DNA of 64,000 nucleotides from positions 2,302,499 through 2,366,498 of the forward strand of contig CM022676.1 in the NCBI GenBank assembly GCA_012295275.1. Direction: 5' to 3'. The notes under the pieces were generated by a model, which saw nothing but the letters and a program-made list of their open reading frames with translations, was not told where the DNA came from and made no database searches. The DNA comes from Chrysomallon squamiferum. Its lineage: Eukaryota > Mollusca > Gastropoda > Neomphalida > Peltospiridae. Both the position numbers and the translations under genes were made by a program. How positions within the stretch are numbered: position 1 is the first letter of the stretch; the number at the start of each line of letters is the position of its first letter. This document shows positions 39,735-62,239 of this stretch, in pieces.

Positions 39735-40430
39735 TAAACAAACCACTTTAAAAACTAGTAAACATGCTTACCACCATCAGTATTTATATTTTAAACATAT
39801 TCATTAATTTAACTAAAATGAAATTAAAGAAAATAATTTTGTTGTCATTATCCGACTAGAAATTAAATCAAATTTTGCATTTTAATTTAGTCATTACCGT
39901 TCATATTTCAAATATTTCTGAACTTAAGTAATAAAAACGTAATTAACAAGGTAAATAACAATATTAATAATAATAATAATCATAAAAACAACAACAACAA
40001 TAATAATTATGATAAACCATATCACAAGATTTCCAAACCATAACAAAGACAAACTTTTTCTCTTTATGTAAGTGTCTGTCTTTCTGCTTATCTACTTAAC
40101 ACATATACATACCTATCTTTCTATACACTGTGTGTCGCTCTGGCTGTCTATATATCTGTCTTCAGGAGTAATCACAAATTAGTTATTAATAATACTCAAA
40201 CGTTATTGCTCTATCTCTCACAAGCATAACACACGTTTAGACATAAACATAGACGCATGTACATATATAACACTAGAACATATACATAAAGACCCATAGC
40301 AACACATGTATAAAGCTACACAGAAATATACATTCACATACACAGAGGAATGCACACAAATACACAAACTGACAGACACAAACATACACAAGATAAAGAC
40401 AGGTTAGTTTTAAATTTACCTCAGCTTCTG
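39735..40430. other. Spacer with intron-like sequence shared with 58.74-58.90 kb
   Basis: Beyond the break in gene B homology, the sequence resembles 58740-58900, which there follows a sliver of an IgV exon. No exon recognised in this copy. Confidence 0.4.
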
Positions 40431-40434
40431 GCCA

Positions 40435-40525
40435 AGTCACTCTCAGACGCATCAGACCGTAACAGGTTTTTACCTAGCGTGTCCAATATCTAGGTCATCG
40501 CGTCCGTTCTGCTTCCAGAAAACTC
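40435..40525 (-). other. GC-richer, coding-like snippet of unknown nature
   Basis: On the minus strand, a short open run (KQNGRDDLDIGHA) precedes a possible GTAAAA donor; a second (CYGLMRLRVTWPEAE) precedes GTAAAT. Base composition differs from the AT-rich surroundings. It may be two tiny exons or part of a dispersed repeat. I do not recognise it. Confidence 0.25.
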
Positions 40526-41034
40526 ACACACAATATAAAATTATTACTTGATTCTATCTACATACAAATACATACAGATTCAAGTAAACCAAAATTTTTA
40601 TTTAGAAATACACACGTGCCTGCATCCATAAATAAAGACATACAAAAATACATACCTATACATAATGCATACAGATATGCATGTATATTATACATATTCA
40701 CATTTATTAATATTCTGTTAGAACATTTTCTAATTTGCATTTATGCTGAACTGAATATATATAAAACGACAAGGAATAAACGTACAGCCTCTGTCATTGA
40801 CATAGTGAATTTATCGAAACGTCATTATTGCATCTTGTCGTCGTATGTCTATCTGAAGACCTGTCTGTATTTATGTGTGTATGTTTGTGTTTGTATGTCT
40901 GTTTGTATCTGTTTGTATGTGTGTGTGTATGTCTGTGTGTATGTCTGTATGTAAGTGTATGTGTATGTCTGTGTCTGTGTGTATGCGGCAGCGGCATCTT
41001 TCGGGTTTGTGACGTTCTGATTGGACTTTGTTCT

Positions 41035-41255
41035 CCTGCGAAAATGCCGTCCCGAAAATTGTTTATGTGCAGAGACTAATCAGACGTAAAGAGAATAGTC
41101 AATGAAATTCTAAAATACATAAATAATACATCCATCCATAAATACATACACAATTACAGATATGGATATACAGAAACATATGCAGGCATACATATATTTG
41201 TTTACCTGTGAAAAACCATAAATCCCATAATCAGCAGGAAAAACAACAAACGCAT
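41035..41255 (-). other. Possible signal-peptide exon plus second exon
   Basis: ATG at 41255 opens MRLLFFLLIMGFMVF, a good signal peptide, ending at a GTAAAC donor (exon 41206-41255, phase 2). A TTTTCGCAG acceptor 170 bp on starts an exon at 41035 whose matching frame is open (RTKSNQNVTNPKDAAAAY) but then runs into CA repeats. Phase 2 after the signal does not fit the Ig family, so this is either an unrelated small gene start or chance. Confidence 0.25.
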
Positions 41256-41787
41256 TTTTAACTCTGAAATCGTGTAGAAAAAAAAGTCGGTGTTATATAT
41301 TCACATTTATTTATACACTATTAGGAAACGTTTTAATTTGCATTTATACTGAATAACATATTTTCATCTAAAAATTGAATATATATATATATTATGTATG
41401 TATATGTATGTATGAATATACACACACATATATACATATATATATATAATGAAAACAAATAAGCCAGTGTTATTTAACACAGTGTTTTTATCGAAGCATC
41501 ATTTCTGTGTCTAACTGTCAACCTTTCTTTATTTGTGTGTTTTTTTATTTTATTGTTCCTGCTTATTTTAATTTCGATTTTTTATTTGTTTGTTGTTACC
41601 GTCATCATCATTACCAATGTTATTATTATTATTGTGTTTTTTGTTTATTTGTTTTCTTTTTTCTTCTTTTGTTTATTTATTTGTTGGTTTATTATAATTG
41701 TTCTTTGAATTATATAAACATTAGCCGTAGATTTATAGTAAGAAACACTATTGACAAACTCAATATATTCCAGCTAAACAGGAAGGA

Positions 41788-41801
41788 GTGTGTGTGTGTG
41801 T

Positions 41802-41833
<32 letters not shown>

Positions 41834-41838
41834 CTGTG
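41788..41838. repeat. (TG)n microsatellite
   Basis: Dinucleotide run with one TC interruption, followed by CA-rich sequence. Confidence 0.9.
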
Positions 41839-42382
41839 ATTGTGTGTGTGTACACACATACACACACACACACAGACATGTAAGTATAAAACACTTTAAC
41901 TTTAATATGATTGTTATAACCGTCATAAGAGATTTATGACGTAGTTCTTTATTCAGTATAAATACATATCTACCCATTTTTAAAGTAATATCATCACGCA
42001 TTTATTATTATGAACTGTGTCATTTCATATAGTTTGTAATCCTGAACTAAAGAGTTAGCAATATTGCTATTCGGTGGAGCCGTCTGTTGAATTATTACAA
42101 AGTTATATTCTGTAACAAAAGAGTAACACGTGACTGCAGGCAATACAATTGATTTTGACTGAAGCAGCGTGTGATATATTCTGTACTTGAACATTTAAAA
42201 TGTTTCAAATATTAACAACTGCATATTCCTTATGCCGTAGCGTCTGTTTGTTCCAAATTTAAATATTTAAAGCGTTTGGAATATTATTAACACTGTATAT
42301 TCGTTATAGCACGAGATCTTTGCGTACGAATATTTTTCTGTTTAATTTCATTAAAACATTTGCAGTATATTACGGTTCTGTT

Positions 42383-45528
<3,146 letters not shown>

Positions 45529-45639
45529 AATTACAGATCTGTTTCATATCAATACAAATTTGATTCATGGTATTATTGACGTTTTTCAGAATACTACTGA
45601 TGCATTTCTACAACAATTAAATATTTCTTAGCAAATCTG

Positions 45640-46270
45640 GCTCTTCATTACATAGTGACGTATTTTAGTATCTTACCTCTGTACTTCTTTACTTAGTGAT
45701 ACACTGATGTATTTCCTTACAGTAGTGATGTGTTGGAGTATTTCATAACAGTAGTGACTTCTGACGTATTTCATAGCAGTAATGATGCTTTGACGTATTT
45801 CCTTACTGAAGTGATGTAGCTCATAACAGTCAGGATGTACTGACGTATTTCATGGCGACTTTTCTTACAGTAGTGATGCAATCATGGATTTTAATAATAC
45901 TAGTGTAGAACTGACATATTTCATAACAGTAGTAATATACTGACTTATTTTATAACAGTAGTGATGTACTGACGTAACTTTTTACTAAAGTGACGTTTTT
46001 TCAGGGTTTTTTATGGCTTTTGATGCATTCATTACACTTGTGACATGTACATTTATAGTATGAACTATTTTATAACATTGTTTATGTATTGATATACAGT
46101 AGAGACGTGTTAACAACAACATCTGATATTATTAACGTATTTCATAAGACCACGTATTTCTCAAAACTGCTTGTATATTTCATTACCCTAATGGTGTATT
46201 TCTTAATGATACGTATGCATTTATAGAAGTGACTAAAGTATATCATAAACTAAAATAGTGAACAAGATAA
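45640..46270. repeat. Degenerate minisatellite, TAGTGATGTACTGACGTATTTCATAACAG type
   Basis: About fifteen imperfect units of roughly 30-40 bp (cores GTAGTGATG, CTGACGTATTTCATAACAG) just downstream of gene E. No coding content. Confidence 0.65.
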
Positions 46271-47590
46271 TGCAAAATGCTAGTGTTATACAAACTGTTT
46301 TTGCAGTTTTCTTGTAGAAATAAAAATATGCATCAAAAACAGTTGCAATTACAATTTTACTAATTCCTTATTAATTGTCGATTTAAAGTGGAAACACTGA
46401 TTTCTTTAACATTGAGATACTCATTTTTCATTTTGCATGTGTATAATATATGTATGTTTGTATGACTGTGTGTATGTATATATACATGTATGTATGTTGT
46501 ATATTTTGTCTGTATGTGTCTGCGTGCATATGTGTGTATATATATATATGCGCTGTGCTTCCATGCATATATATAATATGCAAAGGTAAACCCACTTAAA
46601 ATAACAGTTGTTCTGATTTAAAACACATACAAAAATAGTAATCAAAGTAAATTAGTTGTTATTTACATAAATTAAATTAATTTTTGTTAAATCTATAAAA
46701 CTAAATTTAGGTACACAAAGAAATGAGCCAAATCCAAATAAAGAGAGACGTAAGATAAGGAGAAACTATTATCACTGAAGCTCATTAGGGCAAAACAGGA
46801 AAACATGTTTGGAAACATTAATTCACCTTCCTATCACTGTTTATTACTACATGCAGACAGACATGTGAAATGATGTTGGAGTTAGCTGATGAAAGAGCAA
46901 GATGACGATATAAAAAGAGCAGATCCAAAAAAACATATTTGTTATAAAACTGCATCCTAATATATATCAGCAAACTGGAGACAGAGAAAATTTAACGCTA
47001 CACATGCCTGGGACAGAGATAGAGCACCAGCGTCAAAATTCAACAGAAAATGATTCTAAGAATCTCACAACATTAGAGAAACACGTCGTCAAGAGATTTT
47101 TTGGAATCTCATTTTTTTTTTTTTTTTAAACAAATCTAGAACTTACACGTAATACAAAAAAAAGAATTAACCTCGAGGAATCACAGCTACTAACGAAACA
47201 GACAAAGATCGAAATATCAGCCATACCGACAAAGATAGAAATATGAACGCTAAACATTAACATTATGTACTGAAAAACAGCACAGAGCAACACACGACGA
47301 TGTGAAATCGATGTTGTGAGTTTTTACCCAATAACAAGACACTAGACTTGCATGATGATGATTAGTATGATGATGAGCAGGAGGAGGAGGATAATTATCT
47401 TTTACTCAATTTACAAAAAGCAAATTCGTTCAGTTTACATAAAGTTTACCAGTGAATGCTGTAGCGGTTAGTATCACTTTGGCTAACTACTAATATGAAT
47501 GCAACTACACACGTCATCACAGAAAATACAAACCACGTGATCGTATACACAGAACTAACTAACATAAGCATACAGCTATGTTTTGAACAC
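46270..47590. other. Spacer between convergent genes E and F
   Basis: AT-rich, with a TATG-rich microsatellite near 46440-46580. No exon recognised. Confidence 0.5.
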
Positions 47591-47601
47591 AGAACCACTT
47601 A

Positions 47602-49206
47602 TTAATTGTGATTTAATTCCTCGTACCGTTGTTGTGATATCATCATGGAAATAATTCGATTATTTTCCTCTTCACAGTCATATTGCCTGGGGTCATCAGG
47701 CCGTCGTTGTTGCAGTACGTCACATGATCCGACTGCATTATCATATCGTGGCCCTTGATTTACCTTATCTCTTTTGTTTTCCGACTCATAACTGGTTGAT
47801 CCGTTTTCCATTTCGTTCTGTTCACTAGATTTATTTACTTCCTGTCTACGTTCAGAGCTACTTCTTACACAGCTTAGATATTATAAAATAAATCTTAATA
47901 AACGAATTTAATAAGAACCTGAAATAGTACATATAGACAGACTAGTACACAGAGAAACAGATATACAGAGTACACACAAAGAGACGGATAGACTAGTGCA
48001 CAGATAGACAGTCTAGTACATGCAGGTTCAGCGAGAAAGATTCGTAGACAAATAAATATACAGACAGACAGAGCATTCGACAGACTTACACGCAGAACAT
48101 GACGCGGACTACCGTGAGTAACACAGACGAGATCACAGCAACAGCAATTGTGAGAAATGTGACCACTGAAAATGAGTTAATATTATTATTAAATCCCTAA
48201 TGCAATAAACCACGTTAATATGTCATCCACAGGTATAGAACAATGCTACTTACAATAGTTGACTCTTAAATTATTTTTAATGTATGCATTCATCTTTCTA
48301 AAAAGATCAAGGATTGAAAGATTAAACACTGTCGTAGGCTTTATTTTCATAAATAATTATTATTCACCTTATCATTTTTTGTTCACATTTCGATTGCAGT
48401 ATTTATACATATTTATATTTTTATTTCTTGTATGATATTATTTTCATCTTTTTTTTTTAAAGAAGCTCAAATATATTACTTAGTTTAAGTTTTAAGTTCA
48501 AACTGTTACATTCTCAGTATTAAATAATATAAAATAATAATAACGATAATAATAATAATAAACAATATGGTGATATGTAGAATAGTAAAACAACAAGGAA
48601 AATGTAACAATTACAAATGAAACCCAGTCTGTGTGATGATGGTAATGTTTGCAGAATACAGCTCGTTGTAATGCATTTAAACATTTGTCTGTTGTCACTG
48701 AGAGATACAGTGTCAGTTAGAACAGAACTTCCTCTGTTCTCACACCCAGATAGTCTAGGTGGGTCATCTTTGATTCCGTCTGTATATGGCTACGACATCC
48801 ACGTCATGTCACCAGTGTCCTTCAACTGCCACGACCATGACTGTGCTGGGTTACCAACATTTCCATTACACCTGAATTCTACAGTTTCGGAAACAATGTA
48901 CGCATTGAAAACCCTTTTTGGTGTAACGATCACTTCAATTTCACTTCGCTTTGCTTAAATTGATACATGCTTTACTGTAATTTTGTTTGCACATAAAGGT
49001 TTATTTCTTGTCATTTTTTATTTGTTTTGTTTTGATTTTGTTTTAATTATTAAAGTGAAGTGTACCGGAGTTGTTGATATTTTTTCTCTTCAGTGACACA
49101 GAATTAGGTACATCAACACGACTGATGTTACCAATACTACATCTGACTGTCACAGGAAATCCTTCATGTACACGAAGTGGATTTACTCTCATTTGTGCGG
49201 ATTCAG
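47602..49206 (-). pseudogene. Gene F: heavily damaged receptor with distinct tail
   Basis: Exons: IgV remnant about 49085-49206, Ig2 remnant about 48633-48953, transmembrane 48090-48165 (76 nt), tail 47602-47872 (271 nt). Ig2 has TAG in the MSY motif, a frameshift at the second cysteine (IVGN lost) and no donor. IgV is cut after the first cysteine and NSVSLK. Transmembrane and tail exons are intact in phase and frame. The helix (VAVISSVLLTVVRVMFCV) contains an arginine. The tail keeps YESEN, then RYDNAV, QYDCEE and a terminal RYEEL, but has lost YVNL. No family signal exon upstream; reading through the IgV acceptor gives MFVYAFLVTAESA, a marginal signal. Confidence 0.72.
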
Positions 49207-49209
49207 CTG

Positions 49210-49960
49210 TAACTAAAAATGCATAAACAAACAACGTATAAAATCAAGTGGTTGTTATCACACTATTTATTTCTTAAACAATGTAATATGTGTGATTACC
49301 CGAAATGACAGAAAATTCCAAACAAGTGAGTGAACATCATGACGAGCCATAAGAAAAGTCACTAAAGTTCTGTCTACAATACCACACCACTCAAGTGTCA
49401 GTGTAAATCTTTACTTAAACTCAAATCAAATGATTACACAAACTGCACATGAAGATGAACCTGAATGTTAAGCAGAGACTCGTTTCAGATCCTTAACATG
49501 ATATATTTGTATAGTAAGTCACTTGTTTTTTTTAACAGAAATCACCTAATACACAGTCTGAGTTATATGCTATCAACCAGCACCTTTGCTCTTATTTAGT
49601 GTGTGCGAGTCTTCAGTAAACCAGCTGGCACAGTGGAACAGGACTCATTACAGGTGGACTACCAGATTCTGAAACTAAATGAATCATGGCTGACATATCA
49701 GAATCCAGTTCACTGTTCAACTCGTCTGGATCTTGTTTCTAGTGTGACTTTGTGACTGCTGCTTCTTACAAGTTCCTGACAGGTGCATTTTACTTATTTG
49801 TGTGTATCTATAACATGAAGTGTAGTGGTATAATCACCGGATGGTTGGCAAATTGGATACAACAGAAACACGATCATCCCCTTCTTCTATCCATACAACT
49901 AAGTAATTAAACGTAATTATTAAAATATAAAATTCATACATCAAAAGTAAAGTAAAATCA
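49210..49960. other. Spacer, nothing recognised
   Basis: Slightly more GC-rich than flanks, no convincing exon on either strand. Confidence 0.4.
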
Positions 49961-49971
49961 AGTCTTACTTT

Positions 49972-50072
49972 GAGTGTTGATGGTAAAGTTTGCAGAATGC
50001 ATCTGAACATTCGTGTGTTGTCACTGAGAGATACAGTGTGTGTTAGAACAGAATTTCCTCTATTCTCACACT
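49972..50072 (-). pseudogene. Ig2 exon fragment
   Basis: Only the 3' third of an Ig2 exon remains (ending in the usual TTTACCATCAAC and GTAAGA donor). It is joined directly to the intron that normally precedes the exon, and has an extra internal deletion before the final cysteine motif. Confidence 0.7.
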
Positions 50073-50629
50073 GTGATTTTCTGTAATTTTAAAACTTTTT
50101 AAAAATAATTGTTGTCATAAAAATGTTCGTTTTCAGTATTTTATAAAAATATTTATCTGCTGTCAGATTTTAAATAATCATAAACAACAGAATAAAATGG
50201 CTAAAGTACATCACCAATTCATATTACATAAAAATCAATCGTTGTCTTATTTTCAATGGTAATTCTAGAAAATCAATTATAACAAACGACATTTTTCGCG
50301 TACATCAAACGCGTTTCTCTAATAAAATAACATCTTCACTTACTTTGTTACATAATCAGTAATAACAAAAATGAACTGTTTCAAATGTATCAATGTTGAT
50401 TAACTTTTATAAGTTCGTCTTTGTTTTTACAGTGAAACCCACATATCCATTAAAATATGTAGATATTTCTTTGTTCAGTACACTATCTACAGGTAATATT
50501 TTAAAAGTAAATGGGGTATCGAAGGACAAAAAGAGATGAGACAAGCGGGGGCTTCCACAACCCAAGTTTCACTTTCATTTACACTGAGATAATAGGAAAA
50601 GAGCTTGAAACTTTGGTCTTACTTTATAA

Positions 50630-50985
50630 TATCTCCTTATTAATATTAATTATACTACAAACACTACACATTTAAAATAAATCTCCTTATTAATATTAAT
50701 TATACTACAAACAATACACATTTAAAATAAATCTCCTTGTTGATATTAATTGTACTACAAACAATAGACATATAAAATAAATCTCCGTATTAATATTAAT
50801 TATACTACAAATATAAAAAACAAACAACACATATATAAAATAAATCTACTTGGTAAAATTAATGATTCTATGAATATAAAACTGCAAGCAATACAGATAT
50901 AAAATAAATCTGCTTGCTAGTATTAATTCTACTACACATTTAAAACACCAAATAATGCAGACATAAAATAAATATTGTTGATAAT
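50630..50985 (-). repeat. 3'-flank minisatellite (gene G)
   Basis: Six or so units of about 55 bp with the core AAATAAATCTCCTTATTAAT, downstream of gene G tail exon. Confidence 0.7.
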
Positions 50986-51260
50986 TATACTACAAAGACA
51001 AAACATGAAAACGAAACAGACAAATATTTTAGAAAAAATAATTAAAAAATTAGCCCTCCTCTACTGAAAATATGAATCTCGTGACGGTTTATTAAGAATT
51101 ATTTAACATAAAAACAACTATAGGTTTGACATCTTGGATATATAAGACACTGTTTTTTTTAGGTTAAATATGTGTAACTTAATGCTACTTTCTGCTGGAT
51201 TACACAAAAAACAGTTACAGACACACAACACGTACGTACATACAGACGCTTGTGTTTATT

Positions 51261-57674
<6,414 letters not shown>

Positions 57675-57840
57675 GGTTAAACAATCTAAGAACAACGTAA
57701 ATGAAGAAGTGTAACAGCGAGCTACTCCCTAGTTACTTTCTACAGGTTCTAAATTATGGGTGACGTGACCAGTGAGATAAAGAAACTATACCCTGTGTGA
57801 CTGTTGTCTACCCTCTTCTACCGAACATTTCACAAATAAA
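57675..57840 (-). promoter_or_regulatory. Conserved 5' flank of gene G
   Basis: Homologous to the flank of gene A. GGTGACGTGACC at 57759-57770 lies 85 nt from the ATG at 57674. Confidence 0.5.
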
Positions 57841-58619
57841 ATCGGCGCTTAATCGTGATCTAGTTTTAATTGTGCGGACATTCTGACATACTTGTTACAC
57901 ACACAACACGAGATGAATTTGTCTTATTTTAAACAGAGGTCGCTAGTAAAACTCTGGATGAAAGGAGGTACAAAGAACATGAAAATGAAAGAGAGAAGAG
58001 AACCAAGCTAAGGACAGCAGAAAGCTAAAGCAAGAAGAAACAGAAAAGAGATTATTTTTATATGTATAATTCATTAATGTTTTAAAAATATTATAACTAA
58101 TAACTGTTGTCCACTGTTAAACAATTTCAAATCTCAACATAAATATCAGCGTCCTATCCCCAGTTCAAATTTCACATTAAAACACACATTCCAAAAAAAA
58201 AAACATGACACGGAATTTTGCTAGTTTGTTTTTTAAAAAAGCAAACAAGAATTGAAAATCTTTAAAATGATGATCATAATATGATCAATATTTTAAAAAA
58301 TCTTCAGAGTAACGTTATGTTAATTCAATTTAAAACAAGTTTTAATGGTAAGGTGAGGATATTTTGTTGAATTAAAATTAAATTTAATATTTCTTAAATG
58401 GTAGAGATTTAAGTTTTCCAGCTGAATAAGAAAAACATAGTTAATGTAAAGATGCACCAATTAAATCACTAAGAAGAATAATTAAAAACTAAAAATATCA
58501 ATAAAAATTAATGAATTAATGAAACGGAACAGAATCTATGTAAAATAATACATTAAATAAAAAGCACACATAAAAGAACGATCAGAGCGTCTCATCAGTA
58601 AGGGAAATAAAAAAAGCTT

Positions 58620-58675
58620 TTATAACTTTATCTTTCTTTCTTTCTTACTTTCTTTCTTTCTTTCTTTCTTTGTAT
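58620..58675. repeat. (TTTC)n microsatellite
   Basis: Tetranucleotide run with a TTAC interruption. Confidence 0.85.
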
Positions 58676-58682
58676 TTTAACT

Positions 58683-58714
58683 TGAATAGGACGTGGGCTG
58701 ATTGTCACCTGTAA
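58683..58714 (-). pseudogene. Sliver of an IgV exon
   Basis: After the usual TTTACAG acceptor the exon start is present but lacks 14 bases, then ATCAGCCCACGTCCT continues and homology ends. About 30 bases only. Confidence 0.55.
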
Positions 58715-59089
58715 ATAAACATGTTTAAACAAATTACTTAAAAATCTAATAAACATGCTTTTCATCATCATTATTTATTTTTTAAACATATTCATTAATT
58801 AACAATTCATTATCCGACTAGGAAATAATTAAAATTGTCCACGTTATCTTACTCATTACGGTTCATACATCAAATATTTCTGACCTTAAGGTGATGTAAA
58901 GAAAGAATTTTTGACGTAGGATTCAGAGAAAACAAAATCAGTAATATGCCTCAACAAATGTATAGACGAGACCGCACGTATATTACATAGTAACAATTAG
59001 ATAAAAGAGAATGATAAGTAAAAGTGAGCTGTTACATTTGTTTATGAAACACTTCCTGGATTCCGATAGAGATCAAAACTCAATCCTAG

Positions 59090-59142
59090 ATTTTGAAGTC
59101 AATGTCAAACTTGTTGATAAAATAACAGATTATTGTGGACAT
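59090..59142 (-). pseudogene. Degenerate signal-peptide exon
   Basis: ATG at 59142 followed by the family leader sequence with a short internal deletion that shifts frame; no donor. Confidence 0.55.
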
Positions 59143-59215
59143 GTTTACACATACATTTCAAATCTAAACTATATATATATATATACACATATATATTACA
59201 CATTGCGTCATATAG

Positions 59216-59216
<1 letters not shown>

Positions 59217-59303
<87 letters not shown>

Positions 59304-59378
59304 GCAGACATTCCCTGTTTACACATACATTTTAAATCTAAACTATATATATATATTACACTTTGCGTCATAGTTTCA

Positions 59379-59459
<81 letters not shown>
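59217..59459. repeat. Two (CT)n microsatellites in a duplicated context
   Basis: CT runs at 59217-59301 and 59383-59459, each preceded by the same ACATTTTAAATCTAAACTATAT-type leader, so the whole approximately 165-bp unit is a tandem duplicate. Confidence 0.9.
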
Positions 59460-59463
<4 letters not shown>

Positions 59464-59994
59464 ACACACACACTATCTGTTTATACATACATTACAGATG
59501 TATACATGCAATGCACATCATAGAGATAACATCGCATGTATATTACACAGATCTATTTTGATAAAGACACTCATCTATAAAAATATAGCAACAACGCCAG
59601 AACTATAAATATAAGACCACCCAACAGTGAACTGACAAATTAAAATCACTGGTAAAACCTCTTTATATAATACTTCCTGGTCTAGTCGACACACACACAC
59701 ACACAGACACATACACACACATACACACACACACACACATGAATATATATTGCGACATCAGTCAGATAACATCGCATGTACATTACACAGATACATTCCG
59801 ATAAAAATACTCAGCTAAAATGACATCACAAACATCGCGAACTATAAATATAAGACACCCAACACTAACAGATAAAAAAGAAATCAGTTCAAAAACCTAT
59901 TTATAAAATACTTCATCGTCTCATCGACATGCCTGTGAACCACAAGTGTTATAGTTATTTAGAAATAAACAAAAACAAATAAAGTAAAACTCAC

Positions 59995-60049
59995 CAGTTG
60001 AAGTTAATGTTAAACTTGTTAATAAAATAACAGTGATTACTGTGGACAT
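59995..60049 (-). CDS. Orphan intact signal-peptide exon
   Basis: 55 nt, ATG at 60049, donor GTGAGT, phase 1, preceded by a full promoter-like flank. No intact IgV exon follows before gene G's own first exon at 57674. It could serve as an alternative first exon for gene G (distance to the 56560 acceptor about 3.4 kb) or be the remains of a lost gene. Confidence 0.55.
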
Positions 60050-60200
60050 GGTTAAACAATCTAAGAACAACGGAGAAGAAGACGTGTAACAGCGACCTAG
60101 ATCCTAGTTGCTTTGTACAGGATGTAAATTGCGGGTCATGTGACCGGTGACATGAAGAAACTATACCCTCTGTGATTGTTGTCTCCCCTAGTCTACTGTA
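60050..60200 (-). promoter_or_regulatory. Conserved 5' flank of orphan signal exon
   Basis: GGTCATGTGACC at 60134-60145, 85 nt from ATG; flank almost identical to that of gene C. Confidence 0.45.
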
Positions 60201-60635
60201 AAATCTAAGAAATAAAATCTGCGATTAAAGCACTGACTTAGTTTTTTTAACTGTAAATAATCTTTATAAACTGTTGAATGGTCTGCACATATCGAGACAG
60301 TTGTTGCACACTCAACAGGAGATGTTATTGTTTTATTTTAAATACAAGGCGCTAGTCAAGCACTGGAAGAAAGCAGATACGAAATAACATGAAAATGAAA
60401 GAGAGAATACACAAATGGAAGGGGAGAAGAAAGTATAAGAAAGGAAAAAGAGAAGAAAACAGAATTTAGAACATATAATCTATTTATGCTTTATAAATAT
60501 TATAAATAATTACTTTTGTCCACTGTTAAAGATTTTCCTGTCTAATTATAAATAACTATCTCACAATCCTTTGTAAAACATTTCACATTTAAATAGACTT
60601 TAAGATTAAATTTATTAAATGACAACAACAATGAA

Positions 60636-60665
<30 letters not shown>
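60185..60665 (-). repeat. Segmental duplication, copy 2
   Basis: Near-identical to 15720-16190 and beyond, ending in a shorter (AAT)n tract (60637-60668). Confidence 0.8.
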
Positions 60666-60668
<3 letters not shown>

Positions 60669-60855
60669 TGTTTTATATTTATAGCTGAGTATCTTTATCA
60701 AGTATCTGTGTCAGGTACATGCGATGTTGTCTGCTTGTCGTTGCAGAATACTGATACACAAATTCAGACGGTTACATTATATAATGTATTTTTGAAGTAT
60801 ATCTGAAATCTATTTGTATTGTTTGCATAGCTGTTATCAGTATGTGTGTGTGTGT

Positions 60856-60957
<102 letters not shown>

Positions 60958-61229
60958 TCTCTGTCATCGTTTCCGCTTTAAACAAGAAATTAAAACAAAG
61001 TGATAAATATTGTTTGAGAAAAAACAAGCAGTAACTAGACTAATACAGATGACACATACACGAATCAATACACATATAAAATGAATATCCTTGTTAATAT
61101 TAATTATAAAATAAAACAATACCCATACAATGTAAAATGCTTGTTAATATTAATTATACTACGAATATAAAATACCAAACAATACATTATATAAAATAAA
61201 TCTGCTTGTTAATATTGATTATGTTCGGG

Positions 61230-61395
61230 TATCTATCACCTGATATGTCTATATTATCAAATATTAGTTCTTGATTTACGTAATTATTCAATTTTCTGAT
61301 TGATATTTGGTTGATCCGTTTACGATTTCGCTTTGTTCACTTGATTCGGGTTCTTTGTTTCTACTCTCAGACCTCCTTCTGTGTCGTTTCATTTA
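61230..61395 (-). pseudogene. Broken cytoplasmic-tail exon
   Basis: After an ATTACAG acceptor (about 61395) the first full codon is TAA where sisters have TAT. The rest follows the family tail (KRHRRRSESRNKEPESSEQS, then GSTKYQSEN), with a frameshift before NYVNQEL. Phase-2 position fits the transmembrane exon at 63.0 kb. Followed by the 3'-flank minisatellite (61070-61230). Confidence 0.65.
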
Positions 61396-61555
61396 GCTGT
61401 AATATAACATAATAGTTTATAAGTAACACACTTAATAGACCAGTGAAATATATACTCTGTTTTTTATGTTTCTACCTATGTGTGTAAGTATGTATGAATA
61501 TAAGTATTCATATATGTATGTACGTATGTATGTATATATGTATGTATGTATCCAT

Positions 61556-61565
<10 letters not shown>

Positions 61566-61596
<31 letters not shown>
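61566..61596. repeat. (TG)n microsatellite
   Basis: Short dinucleotide run. Confidence 0.9.
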
Positions 61597-61598
<2 letters not shown>

Positions 61599-61779
61599 GC
61601 ATATATCTGGGTATACAGTGGTGTGTATACGTACGTATGCATTTACGTCTATGTGGATCTATCGATATATGAAAGATGAGCATAGATGCAAATTTATGCA
61701 TAACGTATATGAGTGGGTACTAGTCAGTGGCGTAGGTGTGTGTTTGTGTGTGTGTGTGTGTTATGGATGTTATAATATG

Positions 61780-62235
61780 GAAGTTTCCAGCACTATTATT
61801 AAAATCGATACGTTTGATAAAACCGGTATTAACACAATTAGATTTTGGTCAGAGATTCAAGGGTTAGAAAAAGAAAAAATGGAAATACAAAATAAGTATT
61901 TCAAAGTGTTCTATTTGATTGATTAAAATTGTTGTCACGTTGTCCTCCACAGTTAATATAGATATAGGAAATAATTCCAAAAATCAGTAAGAATTTGAAA
62001 TCAGGAAACTATATCCTGAATGATAATAACGCGTTTTCAAACAAAAGAAGAACTAAATTCTAAAACAACCAAAAATGTTCAATACATGAAAATAATAATT
62101 TTAGCGAAAAATATATATATATTAGACCTAACTAATGCCAGAGAAGTAACAGACTATTTTATTGAAAAACAAACTCATCAGATGATTTTTCATTTTCAGT
62201 TAATAAAACAAAGACTGTTCAATGAGTTTTCTGAG
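61780..62235 (+). other. Open stretches of unknown nature
   Basis: Two modest plus-strand ORFs (to 61926 and 62020-62253) with ordinary amino-acid composition but no recognised motif; the second overlaps the hAT relic on the other strand. Probably not genes. Confidence 0.15.
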
Positions 62236-62239
62236 GTAC

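Noticed and set aside
48617-48958. Plus-strand ORF opposite gene F Ig2, and similar ones at 53452-53727 and 55240-55515
   Set aside because: Antisense shadows of Ig2 exons; the repeated pattern follows the sense-strand codons.
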